A DNA stretch of 49,281 nt from Eggerthellales bacterium (GCA_029006935.1 JAQXGX010000183.1:1-49281), one strand, 5' to 3'. Positions 25,126-34,697 are shown, counted from the first letter of the stretch. Translations and numbers: made by a program. Notes: a model not told the origin generated them from the letters alone.

Positions 25126-26055
25126 ATGGCAGTGGATCTTTCCCCCATTGACGAAACCATGCTCAAGGAGCTCATGGGCCTGCATGGCATGCCTTCCGGA
25201 GCGTTCAACATCCGCAAGGACGGCCAGCTGGTCCGTCGCAGCTCCTCGGCGTTCATCGACATCGAGACCAAGACCGACAACCCCGGCATCGACATCCGCA
25301 TCAAGCCCGGCACCAAGGGCGAAAAGGTCTACATCCCCGTGATCGTGACCCAGTCGGGCCTGAAGGACGTGGTCTACAACACCTTCTACATTGGCGACGA
25401 CTGCGACGTGGAGATCATTGCCGGCTGCGGCATCCACAACGACGCCCATGATCCGTCCGAGCACGACGGCATCCACACCTTCTACATTGGCAAGAACAGC
25501 CGGGTGAAGTACGTGGAAAAGCATTATGGCGAAGGAACCGGCGACGGCGAGCGCATCCTGAACCCGGTCACCAACGTGGAGATGGAAGAGGGCTCCTTCT
25601 GCGAAATGGAGTTGAGCCAGATCCGCGGCGTCACCTCCACCGTGCGCGACACCAACGCCAAGCTGGAGGCCGGTGCCAAGCTGGTGCTGATCGAAAAGCT
25701 GCTGACCCACGGTGACCAGAAGGCCGAGTCCAACATGAAGGTGGAGCTGAACGGCGAAGACTCCAGCGTCCAGGTGATCTCCCGCAGCGTTGCCCAGGAC
25801 AACTCCTACCAGGTGTTCAACCCGCTGGTCATTGGCAATTGCGCCTGCCGCGGTCACGTCCAGTGCGACGCCATCCTCATGGGCAAGGCCCGCGTCACGG
25901 CCATCCCGGGCATCGAGGCTGCTCACGAGGACGCCCAGCTGGTGCACGAGGCCGCCATCGGCAAGATCGCTGGCGACCAGATCGTGAAGCTCATGACCCT
26001 GGGCCTGACGGAGGAAGAGGCCGAGCAGGAGATCTTGGAGGACTTCCTGTCCTAG
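25126..26055 (+). CDS. sufB: SufB/SufD-type Fe-S scaffold protein, short form
   Basis: 309 residues, clearly shorter than the usual SufB (about 465). It keeps the SufBD beta-helix core: GCGIHND and HTFYIGKNSRVKYVEKHYG in the middle, RGVTSTVRDTNAKLEAGAKL, and NCACRGHVQCDAILMGKA with the cysteine and histidine that may bind the cluster, then an E-H-E-D-A rich segment and a helical end. Start ATG at 25126 has AAGGAGG. With sufC this is a two-gene system. A single SufB-like protein probably serves as both SufB and SufD in a homodimer. Confidence 0.9.
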   Translation: MAVDLSPIDETMLKELMGLHGMPSGAFNIRKDGQLVRRSSSAFIDIETKTDNPGIDIRIKPGTKGEKVYIPVIVTQSGLKDVVYNTFYIGDDCDVEIIAGCGIHNDAHDPSEHDGIHTFYIGKNSRVKYVEKHYGEGTGDGERILNPVTNVEMEEGSFCEMELSQIRGVTSTVRDTNAKLEAGAKLVLIEKLLTHGDQKAESNMKVELNGEDSSVQVISRSVAQDNSYQVFNPLVIGNCACRGHVQCDAILMGKARVTAIPGIEAAHEDAQLVHEAAIGKIAGDQIVKLMTLGLTEEEAEQEILEDFLS

Positions 26056-26169
26056 CTCGCTGTACGGCACGCCTCAGGGCCGCTGGCTTTTCTGGGGGCG
26101 CTGGTCTGGCAGATCGTCAGGGCGAAACGGACTTGCAAGCCATGGGCTCGCAGTCTGACCCAACAAGAA

Positions 26170-26192
26170 GGGGACCCCGCGGGGTCCCCTTT
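26170..26192. terminator. Bidirectional intrinsic terminator
   Basis: A perfect 9-bp stem GGGGACCCC / GGGGTCCCC (26170-26178, 26181-26189) is flanked by AAG on the left and TTT on the right, so it serves sufC-sufB on the plus strand and ahcY on the minus strand. Confidence 0.9.
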
Positions 26193-26229
26193 CGTCATGC
26201 TTGCGATTGCCCCGGCCAGGGCAAGGATC

Positions 26230-27477
26230 CTAGAAGTTCCAGGAGTTCATGTAGGCGATCTGCTCCTCGGTGAGCTGGTCGATGGCCACGCCCAGGGTCT
26301 CCAGCTTCACGCGGGCAACGCTGTCATCGATGGCGGCGGGCACGTCGTAGACCTTCTTCTCCAGCTCGTTTGCGTGCTGGTACAGGTACTCGGCGGCCAG
26401 GGCCTGGTTGGCAAAGGACATGTCCATCACCGATGCGGGATGGCCTTCGGCGCAGGCCAGGTTCACCAGGCGGCCCTGAGCCAGCACCACGATCTTGCGG
26501 CCGTCCTCCAGGGTGTACTCCTCCACCAGGGGCTTCAGCTCCACCTTGCTCACGGCATGCTCCTCCAGCCAGACCAGGTTGATCTCGGAGTCGAAGTGGC
26601 CGGAGTTGCACAGGATGGCGCCGTCCTTCATGTTCAGGAAGGCGGGCTCGTCCACCACCTTGCAGTTGCCGGTCACGGTCACCCACACGTCAGCCTGCTT
26701 GGCGGCCTCGGCGGCGGGCAGCACCTCGTAGCCCTCCATGTAGGCTTCCAGGGCAGCCAGGGGATCGACCTCGCACACGATGACCTTCATGCCCATGCCC
26801 TTGGCGCGCAGAGCCAGGCCGGAGCCGCAGTGGCCGTATCCGCTTATGACCATGGTGCGGCCGCACAGCAGGCGGTTGGTGGCGCGCACGATGCCGTCCA
26901 GAGTGGACTGGCCGGTGCCGTAGTGGTTGTCGAAGAAGTGCTTGGTGTTGGCGTCGTTGATGTTGAACACCGGATAGCCCAGGCTGCCGTCAGCCTCCAT
27001 GGCCTTCAGGCGCACCACGCCGGTGGTGGTCTCCTCGGTGCCGCCGATCACGCCGGCCAGCTTTTCGGTGAAGCGGGTGTGCAGGGCGGTGTCCAGGTCG
27101 GCGCCGTCGTCCATGACGATCTGGGGATCGGTGCCCACCACGGCGTCGATGTGACGCATGTAGGTGTCGGTGTCTTCGCCGGTGATGGCGTACACGTCAA
27201 CGCCGTAGTACTTGACCAGCGCGGCGGCGGTGTCGTCCTGGGTGGACAGGGGGTTGCTGGCGCACAGGGTCACCTTGGCGCCGGATGCCACCAGGGCGCG
27301 CATGAGGTTAGCGGTTTCGGTGGTCACGTGCATGCAAGCGCCAATGCGCACGCCCTCCAGGGGCTTCTCTGCCTCGAAGCGCTCCCGGATGCGCTCCAGC
27401 ACGGGCATGTCCCGGGCTGCCCATTCGATGCGTGCCTTGCCGGCCTCTGCCAGCTCGATGTTGCGGATATCGCTCAT
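26230..27477 (-). CDS. ahcY: Adenosylhomocysteinase
   Basis: 415 residues. Splits S-adenosylhomocysteine to adenosine and homocysteine using bound NAD. The NAD motif is GYGHCGSG (213-220); substrate motifs [11 protein letters not shown] (50-60), [11 protein letters not shown] (174-184), NSGHFDSEI and [13 protein letters not shown] are present. It is the shorter form without the insertion and the Lys-Tyr tail of the eukaryotic type. The ATG at 27477 is preceded on the minus strand by AGGAG; the upstream open frame is not coding. It converges with sufB and stands alone. Confidence 0.93.
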   Translation of the reverse strand: MSDIRNIELAEAGKARIEWAARDMPVLERIRERFEAEKPLEGVRIGACMHVTTETANLMRALVASGAKVTLCASNPLSTQDDTAAALVKYYGVDVYAITGEDTDTYMRHIDAVVGTDPQIVMDDGADLDTALHTRFTEKLAGVIGGTEETTTGVVRLKAMEADGSLGYPVFNINDANTKHFFDNHYGTGQSTLDGIVRATNRLLCGRTMVISGYGHCGSGLALRAKGMGMKVIVCEVDPLAALEAYMEGYEVLPAAEAAKQADVWVTVTGNCKVVDEPAFLNMKDGAILCNSGHFDSEINLVWLEEHAVSKVELKPLVEEYTLEDGRKIVVLAQGRLVNLACAEGHPASVMDMSFANQALAAEYLYQHANELEKKVYDVPAAIDDSVARVKLETLGVAIDQLTEEQIAYMNSWNF

Positions 27478-27778
27478 GTGGTACTCCTGTTGCGTGGTTT
27501 TCGCCCGCCCCTTGCTGGGTGCGAGCGGGTTTTTCCATAGATTGAACAAGTCTACCACGGGTGGAAGCATCGACTATAGAAGCTTCTGCAAGGAGGTTGA
27601 TCTTTCGGTCGTCTGCGACCCGATTGTGGACGATGGCGGGAATACATCAAATCACTAGAAACGACCGCGTTCGCAGGCCGTATAATCTTGTAACTTGCGT
27701 GTATGCGCGCAGGGACTGCTGCATCCGTGCGGGCACCTTTCGGGCGGCAGGCGAAACTCGAGCAAGGAGCGTAATACG
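27478..27778. promoter_or_regulatory. Divergent promoter region, ahcY and glycosyltransferase
   Basis: 301 bases without a gene. A TATAAT box on the plus strand lies at 27681-27686, about 95 bp before the glycosyltransferase start, with no convincing -35 box. AAGGAG at 27763-27768 precedes its GTG. On the ahcY side I see AGGAG but no recognised SAH riboswitch. Confidence 0.5.
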
Positions 27779-29125
27779 GTGATTGGGCAGATTCTGGCGC
27801 AGATGTCCTTTGTGGACGTTTTCAACATCTGCGTGTTTCTGATCTTTACGTTGTGCTACTTCTACCAGATCGTCTACGTGTTCGTTTCCCTGACCCGCAA
27901 GCCTCCCAGCAGGGATGCGAAGGCGAACCACCACTACGCAGTCCTCATTTCCGCGCGAAACGAAAGCGCGGTGATTGCGGACCTGATCCGGAGCATCCGG
28001 TCCCAGAACTACCCCCAGGAGCTCATCGACATCTTCCTGGTGGCCGACAACTGCACCGACAACACCGCCGAGGTGGCCCGCAACGCCGGGGCCGTGGTCT
28101 ACGAGCGCCACAACAAGCAGAAGGTGGGCAAGGGCTACGGCCTGGAGTACCTGATCGAGCACATCTGGCAGGACTTCCCCGATGCGCCCCATGAGGCCTA
28201 CTTCGTCTTCGACGCCGACAACGTCCTTGACGTGAACTACTTCAGGGAAATGAACAAGACCTTCGATTCCGGCGCCATTGCCTCCACCAGCTACCGTAAC
28301 TCCAAGAACTACGAGTCCAACTGGATTTCCGCAGGATACGCCACCTGGTTCCTGCGCGAGGCCAAGTTCCTTTCCCAGGCTCGCTTCACCCTGAACACCA
28401 GCTGCGTGATCAGCGGCACCGGCTTCTTCATTTCCACCGAGGTGATCAAGCGCGAAGGCGGCTGGAAGTGGCACCTGCTCACGGAAGACATCGAGTTTTC
28501 CGCCAGCACCATCCTGCGGGGGGAGCGCATTGCCTACTGTCCCACCGCCATCCTGTACGACGAGCAGCCCGTCACCTTCCGCGACGCCTGGAACCAGCGC
28601 TTCCGTTGGGCGAAGGGCTTCTACCAGGTGTTCTGGCACTACGGCGCACGGCTGCTCAAGGGGGCGCTGTTCGGGAAGAAGGGCACCCGCTTTGCCTGCT
28701 ATGACATGCTCATGACCATTTCCCCGGCCATGCTGCTGACCATCATCACCGTGACCTTCAACGCCATGATCTTGGTCTTGGGCTCCATGGGTCTGATCAC
28801 CCTGGGCACCGCCCTGACCTCCTCGGCGTCGTCCATCTTCTTCTGCTTCTTCAACTACTCCCTGTTCATGTTCCTGTTCGGCGTGCTGACCACGTACACC
28901 GAATGGGATTCCATCCATGCCAAGAAGTCCAAGAAGATCGGCTACCTGTTCACGTTCCCCCTGTTCATGCTCACCTACATTCCCATCGCCCTGGTGGCGC
29001 TGGTGAAGAAGGCGGAGTGGAAGCAGATCCGCCACAACATCTCCGTGGACGTGGACCGCTTCGCCACCGCTGCCGAACGTCCCTCCGAAGGCATGCTGAC
29101 CCAAGGCGCCAACGACTCCGAATAG
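27779..29125 (+). CDS. Membrane glycosyltransferase, family GT2 (processive type)
   Basis: 448 residues. One N-terminal membrane segment (about 11-37), a cytosolic GT-A domain and three to four C-terminal membrane helices. Motifs of processive GT2 enzymes: LISARNES (56-63), VADNCTD (88-94), DADN (145-148, metal binding), TEDIEF (235-240, catalytic Asp) and QRFRW (273-277). This layout is that of cellulose, hyaluronan and poly-GlcNAc synthases, so it may build a surface polysaccharide; the sugar cannot be told. The GTG at 27779 has AAGGAG 10 nt upstream; the earlier in-frame ATG at 27695 lies too close to the TATAAT box. It has no polysaccharide neighbours and no PilZ domain. Confidence 0.88.
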   Translation: MIGQILAQMSFVDVFNICVFLIFTLCYFYQIVYVFVSLTRKPPSRDAKANHHYAVLISARNESAVIADLIRSIRSQNYPQELIDIFLVADNCTDNTAEVARNAGAVVYERHNKQKVGKGYGLEYLIEHIWQDFPDAPHEAYFVFDADNVLDVNYFREMNKTFDSGAIASTSYRNSKNYESNWISAGYATWFLREAKFLSQARFTLNTSCVISGTGFFISTEVIKREGGWKWHLLTEDIEFSASTILRGERIAYCPTAILYDEQPVTFRDAWNQRFRWAKGFYQVFWHYGARLLKGALFGKKGTRFACYDMLMTISPAMLLTIITVTFNAMILVLGSMGLITLGTALTSSASSIFFCFFNYSLFMFLFGVLTTYTEWDSIHAKKSKKIGYLFTFPLFMLTYIPIALVALVKKAEWKQIRHNISVDVDRFATAAERPSEGMLTQGANDSE

Positions 29126-29271
29126 CGCTTCTTCCGCCTGCTGGCCCAGGCGCCAACGGTTCCGAGCAGCCTCCTGTTCTGCCTGCCGCCTTCCGCGCTC
29201 GAGCGGCTCGGCTTTCCCGCGTAGCCGGCCTTGCATGGGGTTGAATGGCTCCAACTTCCCGTTCCGCCTGC

Positions 29272-30048
29272 TCATACCCGCAGGAAGGTGACGCACCATA
29301 CTTGCTCCACCCCCAGGTCCTTCAGGGCGGTGGCGGCGGAAAACAAGGTCGATCCCGTGGTCATGACGTCGTCTGCCAACAGCACCCTTTTCGGGGGCGA
29401 AGGTGCAGGCGGGCTGCGTCGGCCAGGACCGCAACGGGCTTCTTCGCTTCGGCTGTTCTGGAACACCTGCCGCATGTTTGAAAACCGCTGGGTGCGGGAA
29501 AGCTTTCGCTGGTCGGTGCTATGGGGACGGGGGAGCAGGCCCCTTGCCGGCAGGTTGCACAGCTTGCCCAGGTGCTCCGCCAGCTCCTGCCCATGGTCGA
29601 AGCCCCTGCGCTTCACCGCCGCCCTGGTCGCGGGAATGAAGGTGACCGCCTGGCAGCGGCCTACCCATTCCGGCGTCAGGGAGTCGAACATGAGCCGCGC
29701 CATGACGGGCCCTAGATCCCGAGCGCCGTGGTCCTTGAAGGCCCGGGGTATGCGCGAGCTTCGGGCGTTGAACATGAGGGCGCTGGTGCAGCCTTCGAAG
29801 GGAAGCGCTCCGTAACCGCCGGCTTTCAGCATGACGGGGTTGCACTCCGTGCACTGAAGGCGCCCGAAGGCGGCGCCGCAGATGGGGCATGCGCGCCAGG
29901 TGTCCAGGTAGGGCAGGTCGTGCCGGCAGGAGCTGCAGAGTACCGATCCAGGGCGGTCGCACACAGCGCAGCGGGTGGGCCAAAGGGCCTCCTCCACGCA
30001 GTCCTTGGTCAGGAGCGCCAGATCGCGTATGTTGGTGATTGCGTCCAT
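29272..30048 (-). CDS. ComF family phosphoribosyltransferase-like protein
   Basis: 258 residues. A double zinc-finger N-terminus (Cys27, 30, 38, 41, 54, 57, 66, 69) precedes a type I phosphoribosyltransferase domain with the PRPP motif VLLADDVMTTGSTL (222-235). ComF proteins support DNA uptake and repair, probably through interaction with helicases; enzyme activity is unproven. About 15 residues of Arg/Pro-rich linker (205-220) lie between conserved parts. It is not next to comFA. It is one of only five genes here ending in TGA. Confidence 0.88.
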   Translation of the reverse strand: MDAITNIRDLALLTKDCVEEALWPTRCAVCDRPGSVLCSSCRHDLPYLDTWRACPICGAAFGRLQCTECNPVMLKAGGYGALPFEGCTSALMFNARSSRIPRAFKDHGARDLGPVMARLMFDSLTPEWVGRCQAVTFIPATRAAVKRRGFDHGQELAEHLGKLCNLPARGLLPRPHSTDQRKLSRTQRFSNMRQVFQNSRSEEARCGPGRRSPPAPSPPKRVLLADDVMTTGSTLFSAATALKDLGVEQVWCVTFLRV

Positions 30049-30362
30049 GGGAAGAGCCTACCAGCGCCACCTTTCGCGCATCGGGACCTTTTCCCTGACT
30101 GCTCTGCACTGGGTTGCGCATGCATTCTGCATGGAGTGCGCGTGTGGTCGGCTTGCGTTGCGACTGGGTTCGTCTTGGCGTCCCTTCGCGTTCGGCGCGG
30201 GTTGCGGGTGGGTTCGGTTTGAGGCGCCCATGCGCTCAACCGGGGGTCCAGCTGGACTTCGCCCCTTGCCTTATTCTCGGTTTCCAAGGATTTTCATACG
30301 GTCCAGGGGATGCTTCGTTCGTGGATAATCCGTGCTGCTTATTTTGAGCTGGCCGCGTCTGG
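30049..30362. other. Intergenic stretch upstream of structured leader
   Basis: 314 bases between the divergent ComF-like gene and the next promoter. Open frames here are short, with G/T-rich composition and no family resemblance. I see nothing definite in it. Confidence 0.5.
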
Positions 30363-30368
30363 TATAAT
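30363..30368 (+). promoter_or_regulatory. -10 box TATAAT upstream of the leader
   Basis: A consensus TATAAT. TATTTT lies 17 nt upstream as a poor -35 box. Transcription should start near 30375, leaving a leader of about 270 nt before the binding-protein gene. Confidence 0.6.
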
Positions 30369-30374
30369 CGAAAG

Positions 30375-30642
30375 GCTTTTCCTGGGTCTGTAGTTGCGAG
30401 GAAGCTCGAAAGAGCCGCCTTCAGTCCATGACAGACGCGGTCAAAGGGATCCACGTAAGCCGGCGGATACGTCCGTCGCGCGATCATGGCGCGTCCTAGA
30501 GGTAAGTCGCACCGCTCGATTACCTTACCTAACGCGGCAAAGTGTCGCGCGGGCGAGAGGGTACCAGGTTCACGCTTGGCCCCAGTGCGCGAGTGTGGGG
30601 GCAAAGACTAGGTCAGCCGGGAAAAGCTACAAGGAAGGGCGA
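30375..30642 (+). ncRNA. Structured 5' leader or small RNA of unknown class
   Basis: About 268 nt with many inverted repeats. GTCTGT (30390-30395) and ACAGAC pair around a GCTC-GAAA-GAGC tetraloop hairpin. GACGCG just after can instead pair with CGCGTC some 55 nt later. AGGTAA pairs with TTACCT, CGCGGCA with TGTCGCG, and GCCCCA with a TGGGGGC near the 3' end. The open frame crossing it gives an unlikely protein. I compared it by eye with T-box, lysine, glycine, SAM, cobalamin, ydaO, 6S, RNase P and tmRNA patterns and found no match. The following gene encodes an amino-acid-type binding protein, so a riboswitch is a natural guess. Confidence 0.55.
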
Positions 30643-31491
30643 ATGGAAGGCTTGAATATGAAGCGTTGGGGAATGGCCGTGGCCGTGGCAGCAGCTGCGC
30701 TGTGCGCTCTGCTGGCAATGGCGGGCTGCACTGCGGGCGAAAAATACACCCCTCAGTCGAAGGATGCCGTTGTCTCCACCCCGGTTATCGGGCAGGAGGG
30801 CGTTCTGCGCGTGGGCGTGAACACGGGAAACCCCCCGCTTGCGGGCCAGACCTCCGAGATCGTGGGAATCGACGTTGACGTGGCCTCCGCCTTGGCGGAC
30901 GAGATGGGCCTGAAGGTCGAGATCGTGGACGTGGGCACCGAAGCCGTGGACTCCCTGGAGAAGGGGACCGTGGACGTGGTCCTGGGCGTGGCTTCCAGCA
31001 CCTCTGACAAGAAGATGTGGAAGTCCTCCACCTACCTGCCCACCGCCGTGGCGCTGTTCGCCACCTCCGCCGATGCGGGCATGCCCACGAAGGGGGACGG
31101 CAAGAAGATTGCCAGCCAGGCCTCTTCCATGAGCGCCTATGCGTCTACGGAGGCTTTCGGCAAGGCGGCTGTTCGCTCCTCTGCGGATCTGCAGAGCGCC
31201 TTTAACGAGCTTTCTGCCGGATCAGTGGATTATGTTGCCGCAGATGCGGTCATCGGCCACTATGCTGCTAACACCTCGGGTCTTGACGTGACCGTGGTGG
31301 GTCTGGTGGACAAGGCCGCGGGGTACAGCGCCGGCGTGCTGGCGACCAACAAGGATCTGTGCAGCCAGGTGAAGAGCAACCTGAAGGCCTTAAACGATGG
31401 CGGCGTCATCGCTGCTATCGAGAAGAAGTGGCTGGGCTCGGCCCTGGACCTTTCTCAGCTTCAGGTGGCATCGGCTGACAAGGCAAAATAG
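30643..31491 (+). CDS. Amino acid ABC transporter substrate-binding lipoprotein
   Basis: 282 residues. A signal peptide with the hydrophobic run AVAVAAAALCALLAMAGC leads to a lipobox cysteine. The mature part is a family 3 solute-binding protein (GVLRVGVNTGNPPL, then VGIDVDVASALADEMGLKVEI and a second lobe). ATG 30643 has AAGGAAGGG upstream; ATG 30658, with GGAAGG 7 nt before it, is an equally possible start. No permease or ATPase gene is nearby: a terminator and a converging gene follow. It must share transport partners encoded elsewhere or act as a sensor. Ligand unknown. Confidence 0.88.
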   Translation: MEGLNMKRWGMAVAVAAAALCALLAMAGCTAGEKYTPQSKDAVVSTPVIGQEGVLRVGVNTGNPPLAGQTSEIVGIDVDVASALADEMGLKVEIVDVGTEAVDSLEKGTVDVVLGVASSTSDKKMWKSSTYLPTAVALFATSADAGMPTKGDGKKIASQASSMSAYASTEAFGKAAVRSSADLQSAFNELSAGSVDYVAADAVIGHYAANTSGLDVTVVGLVDKAAGYSAGVLATNKDLCSQVKSNLKALNDGGVIAAIEKKWLGSALDLSQLQVASADKAK

Positions 31492-31537
31492 CGCTGCCCT
31501 TGCGGCCTTTGCGGGCGCAGTCGAGCATGAAAACGTC

Positions 31538-31571
31538 AGGCCCGTCTGGAGGGATTCCAGGCGGGCCTTCT
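31538..31571 (+). terminator. Intrinsic terminator after the binding-protein gene
   Basis: Stem 31538-31550 with 31555-31568, about 12 bp with one bulge, 4-nt loop, followed by TCTT. The T-run is short but the stem is strong and lies about 45 bp past the stop. Confidence 0.75.
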
Positions 31572-31650
31572 TATGTTCGGGCTGCGGATTGAGGGCTTGG
31601 CTTTGGCCGGGCTGTTGGCGGGCTTGCAAGCCAAGGGGTTCGCAGGCAGC

Positions 31651-34617
31651 TTATTCGCCCTGCAGCTCCTGCTCGCCCTGGCCGGCAGAGCTTCCCAGCA
31701 GCTCCACCACCTCCCAGTCCAGCTTGCTGTCTTCGATGATGGCGCTGTTGCCCACCACGCAGCGGGGACGGTCCAGGGTGCAGGCGGCAACCGTGTCAGC
31801 AAGGCCGCGCACCTGGTCAAGGCTGGCGTCTATGACCTGCTGGCGGGTAATGGGCAGGACACGGGGGTCGATTCCCGCCAGGTGCCAGCCCGTCTGCCTG
31901 CGGGCCATGTCTCGCGGCTTCATCGGCGCGTCAAGCCCGGCAACGGTGCTGACCACGTACCCTTCCAGCTCCCTTTCGTCCAGCTCCAAATGCGCCAGCC
32001 AGGAAGCTGCCTGCTGGAAGCGATCGATGGTTTGGTCCAGATGGGGGTCGCGATAGGAGTAGAAGCGGGTGTTACCCAGGCGCGTGGAGGAAAAGCCCGT
32101 GCCATAGGCCCCGCCCTTCACGCGGACCTCGTTCCACAGGTAGTCGTAGGTAAGTATGCGGCCCGCCAGCAGCCAGGCGCCGTGGAAAGGAGTGTCCTCC
32201 ACCAGCCTGCGGTCAAAGCCCACGGATGCGTAGACCACGTCCGAGGGCACCGTGAAGGCTTCGTTGCGCACCTGCGGCTTAGGGGCCGAAAGAACGTCGG
32301 GGGCCTTCGGCAGGGTATTCACCCCGGGGGCGAAGCGCTCCTGCGCCTGGGCAAGGGAGGCGTTGAAGGAGTCCAGGGCCTGCTGGGTGCCGGTGAAGCT
32401 GATCAGGCAGTTGGCCGGGCGCAGGATCAGGTCCCGCAGCTGCCGCAGCTTCTGCACCAGGGAATCGGCGCGGGCGCTGAAGTCGCTTAGCAGGTCGCAC
32501 AGGAAGCGGTAGTACTCGATGCCTCCCAGCTGCTGGCGCAGCACGCCGGCGGGAAGATGGTAGGATGCCACCCTCCCAATGGCCACGCTGTGCCCGTTGT
32601 TCATGATGGACTGCTCCATGGCGGCCTTCTTCTGCGCCAGGAGCCCCCGGATCTTATCCGCGTTGTCCAGGTCCGTGGCGTACAGGATTTCCTGAGGCAG
32701 CTCGGCCAGATGCTCCACCTTGCTTTCCAGGGCCGATGAGCTCACCACCAGAACGGGCAGGGGATGATCGCGGTCGTTCTTGTTCTCATGCACCTCGGCG
32801 AACAGGTTCAGGTTCCCCAGCTTGCTCTGGATAGCGGTGTCCAGGGCGGCCGCCGTGTGCTCGGTGGTGTCCAGCTGGCTCAGCACCGATGCCAGCACGG
32901 TCACGTAGGGCAGGTCTTCGAAGGGCACGCATTCCAGACCGAAGTAGTGGTAGGCGTAGGCCAGACCGTGGGAGGGGATGCGATGGTGCAGGCAGCGTGC
33001 CGGGCCGCAGGCGATCAGGTCGGTGGCGGGCGGGTCGGGCGCGGGGCCTATGTCCGCCACGCCCAGCCGCGGCAGGGTTGCCTGGGCCTGGGGGGAGTCC
33101 GGCTGCTCCTGGGCGGCGCGCAGGGCAGCCACAGTCCGGTCGATGCGGGCGAAGTCTTCGTCCGTCAGCTCCTGCTCCTTCAGAGCCAAGCGCTTTGCCG
33201 TAGCGCTTTCCGGCATCTGGTCCGGGCTGACCGGGACCAGCTCCGCCCCGGCGGCGTGATCGTTTTCCAGGAAGAGCTCGCGGAGCAGCTGCTCGAAGTA
33301 GCCGCTGTTCAGCTGGGTGCGCAGGAAGGCGAACACGTCCTCGTAGCGCAGGTAGTCAAAGGCCAGGTCGTCGTGGTGAAGCCAGCCCGTCAGGGCGGCA
33401 ATGGAAAAGGCCACGCCGTCGGACATGCCGAAGTTGCGCTCCCGCATGACGAACTCGGAGTGTGAAAGCGCCGCTTCCACCAGCTCGGGGTCCAGGCCGT
33501 TTTCCAGGATGCCGCGGACCGCTTCCTCCACCGTGGTCTTCACCCGCTTCCCGGCGTCGGGATGCAAGCCCCGAATGACCAGGACCACGTAGGGCTGGGC
33601 CACGGAGTCATCCAGGTAGCTCAGCACATCGGCGCCCAGGTCAGCGTCCAGCAGTGCCCGCTTCAGGGGCGCTTCGTTGGAACCGGCAACGGCGTCCAGC
33701 AGAATGTCCGTGGCTATGAGGCGCGTGCGATCCCGGATGCTTCCCACCACGTATCCCAGCATCATCTGGGCGTTCTCCGGGGCGGTGGCCATGGGCACGC
33801 GGTTGCCGAAGCTGGTCACGGGCTCCTGGGTCCCCAGGGGGTTGGGGTCTCCCGCATCGGCATTCAGCTGGGCGAAGGGGGTCAGGTACTCCGTGTCCAG
33901 GAACGCAAGGAAGCGCTCCAGGTCAAGGTTGCCGTACAGGGTCAGGTAGCTGTTGCTCAGCTTGTAGTGCCGCGCGTGGGTGTTCAGGAAGCCTTCGTAG
34001 GTCAGCTCGGGAATGGCCTCGGGAGTGCCGCCAGACTCGAATCTGTACGCAGTCTGGGGGAACAGCTGGGCGCTCAGGGCGTCCTGCAGCACCGACGAGG
34101 GATCGGAAAGCGCGCCCTTCATTTCGTTGTAGACCACGCCGTTGTAGGTAAGGTGACCGTCCTTGCGCTCAAGGTGCCAGCCTTCCTGCTGGAAGATCTG
34201 CTCCTTGCCGTAGATGGCCGGGTTCAGCACGGCGTCAAGATACACGTCCATCAGGTTCAGCAGGTCGGTTTCGTTGGTGCTGGCAACGGGATAGACGGTC
34301 TTGTCCGGGAAGGTCATGGCGTTCAAAAACGTTTGCATGCTGGTCTTGATCAGGTCCACGAAGGGCTCCTTCACCGGGAACTTCCGGCTGCCGCACAGCA
34401 CCGAGTGCTCAAGGATGTGGAACACGCCGGTGTCGTCGGCGGGGGGAGTCTTGAAGCCTATGGAGAAGGCCTTGTTGTTGTCGTCGTTTCGCAGGTACAG
34501 CAGACGTGCCTTGCTGGCCTGGTGGCGCAGCACGTAGGCGGTGCCTTCGATTTCGGGCAGCTCCGCGGACCGTTCCACTACGAACCCGTGCGTGACCGTG
34601 CCTTTTTCAAGCTCCAT
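31651..34617 (-). CDS. M16 family metallopeptidase (presequence-protease type)
   Basis: 988 residues, the single-chain M16C size. Zinc motif HILEH (His67, Glu70, His71) with the distal ligand Glu165 in YNEMKGALS. The second, inactive half-domain ends with the RVKGGAYGTGF region. Relatives (PreP, falcilysin, bacterial Zn peptidases) enclose and degrade peptides of up to about 65 residues. No signal peptide is seen, so it probably works in the cytoplasm. The ATG at 34617 matches the family start and has GGAG upstream on the minus strand; about 90 in-frame codons before it are not coding. Confidence 0.9.
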   Translation of the reverse strand: MELEKGTVTHGFVVERSAELPEIEGTAYVLRHQASKARLLYLRNDDNNKAFSIGFKTPPADDTGVFHILEHSVLCGSRKFPVKEPFVDLIKTSMQTFLNAMTFPDKTVYPVASTNETDLLNLMDVYLDAVLNPAIYGKEQIFQQEGWHLERKDGHLTYNGVVYNEMKGALSDPSSVLQDALSAQLFPQTAYRFESGGTPEAIPELTYEGFLNTHARHYKLSNSYLTLYGNLDLERFLAFLDTEYLTPFAQLNADAGDPNPLGTQEPVTSFGNRVPMATAPENAQMMLGYVVGSIRDRTRLIATDILLDAVAGSNEAPLKRALLDADLGADVLSYLDDSVAQPYVVLVIRGLHPDAGKRVKTTVEEAVRGILENGLDPELVEAALSHSEFVMRERNFGMSDGVAFSIAALTGWLHHDDLAFDYLRYEDVFAFLRTQLNSGYFEQLLRELFLENDHAAGAELVPVSPDQMPESATAKRLALKEQELTDEDFARIDRTVAALRAAQEQPDSPQAQATLPRLGVADIGPAPDPPATDLIACGPARCLHHRIPSHGLAYAYHYFGLECVPFEDLPYVTVLASVLSQLDTTEHTAAALDTAIQSKLGNLNLFAEVHENKNDRDHPLPVLVVSSSALESKVEHLAELPQEILYATDLDNADKIRGLLAQKKAAMEQSIMNNGHSVAIGRVASYHLPAGVLRQQLGGIEYYRFLCDLLSDFSARADSLVQKLRQLRDLILRPANCLISFTGTQQALDSFNASLAQAQERFAPGVNTLPKAPDVLSAPKPQVRNEAFTVPSDVVYASVGFDRRLVEDTPFHGAWLLAGRILTYDYLWNEVRVKGGAYGTGFSSTRLGNTRFYSYRDPHLDQTIDRFQQAASWLAHLELDERELEGYVVSTVAGLDAPMKPRDMARRQTGWHLAGIDPRVLPITRQQVIDASLDQVRGLADTVAACTLDRPRCVVGNSAIIEDSKLDWEVVELLGSSAGQGEQELQGE

Positions 34618-34697
34618 GTGATCTCCGTTCCTGATGCCAAGTGTTAGGGTATTCTGGCTATTTTCCCACAACCGCAGCGTCTGCATGGGCTCGTGGC

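Noticed and set aside
27478-27560. SAH riboswitch before ahcY
   Set aside because: The leader lacks the conserved core sequences I know for that class.
30375-30642. T-box, RNase P RNA, ydaO, lysine, 6S or tmRNA in the leader
   Set aside because: None of their conserved cores was found by eye; GAGGAAG and GAGAGGGTACC only partly resemble RNase P and T-box motifs.
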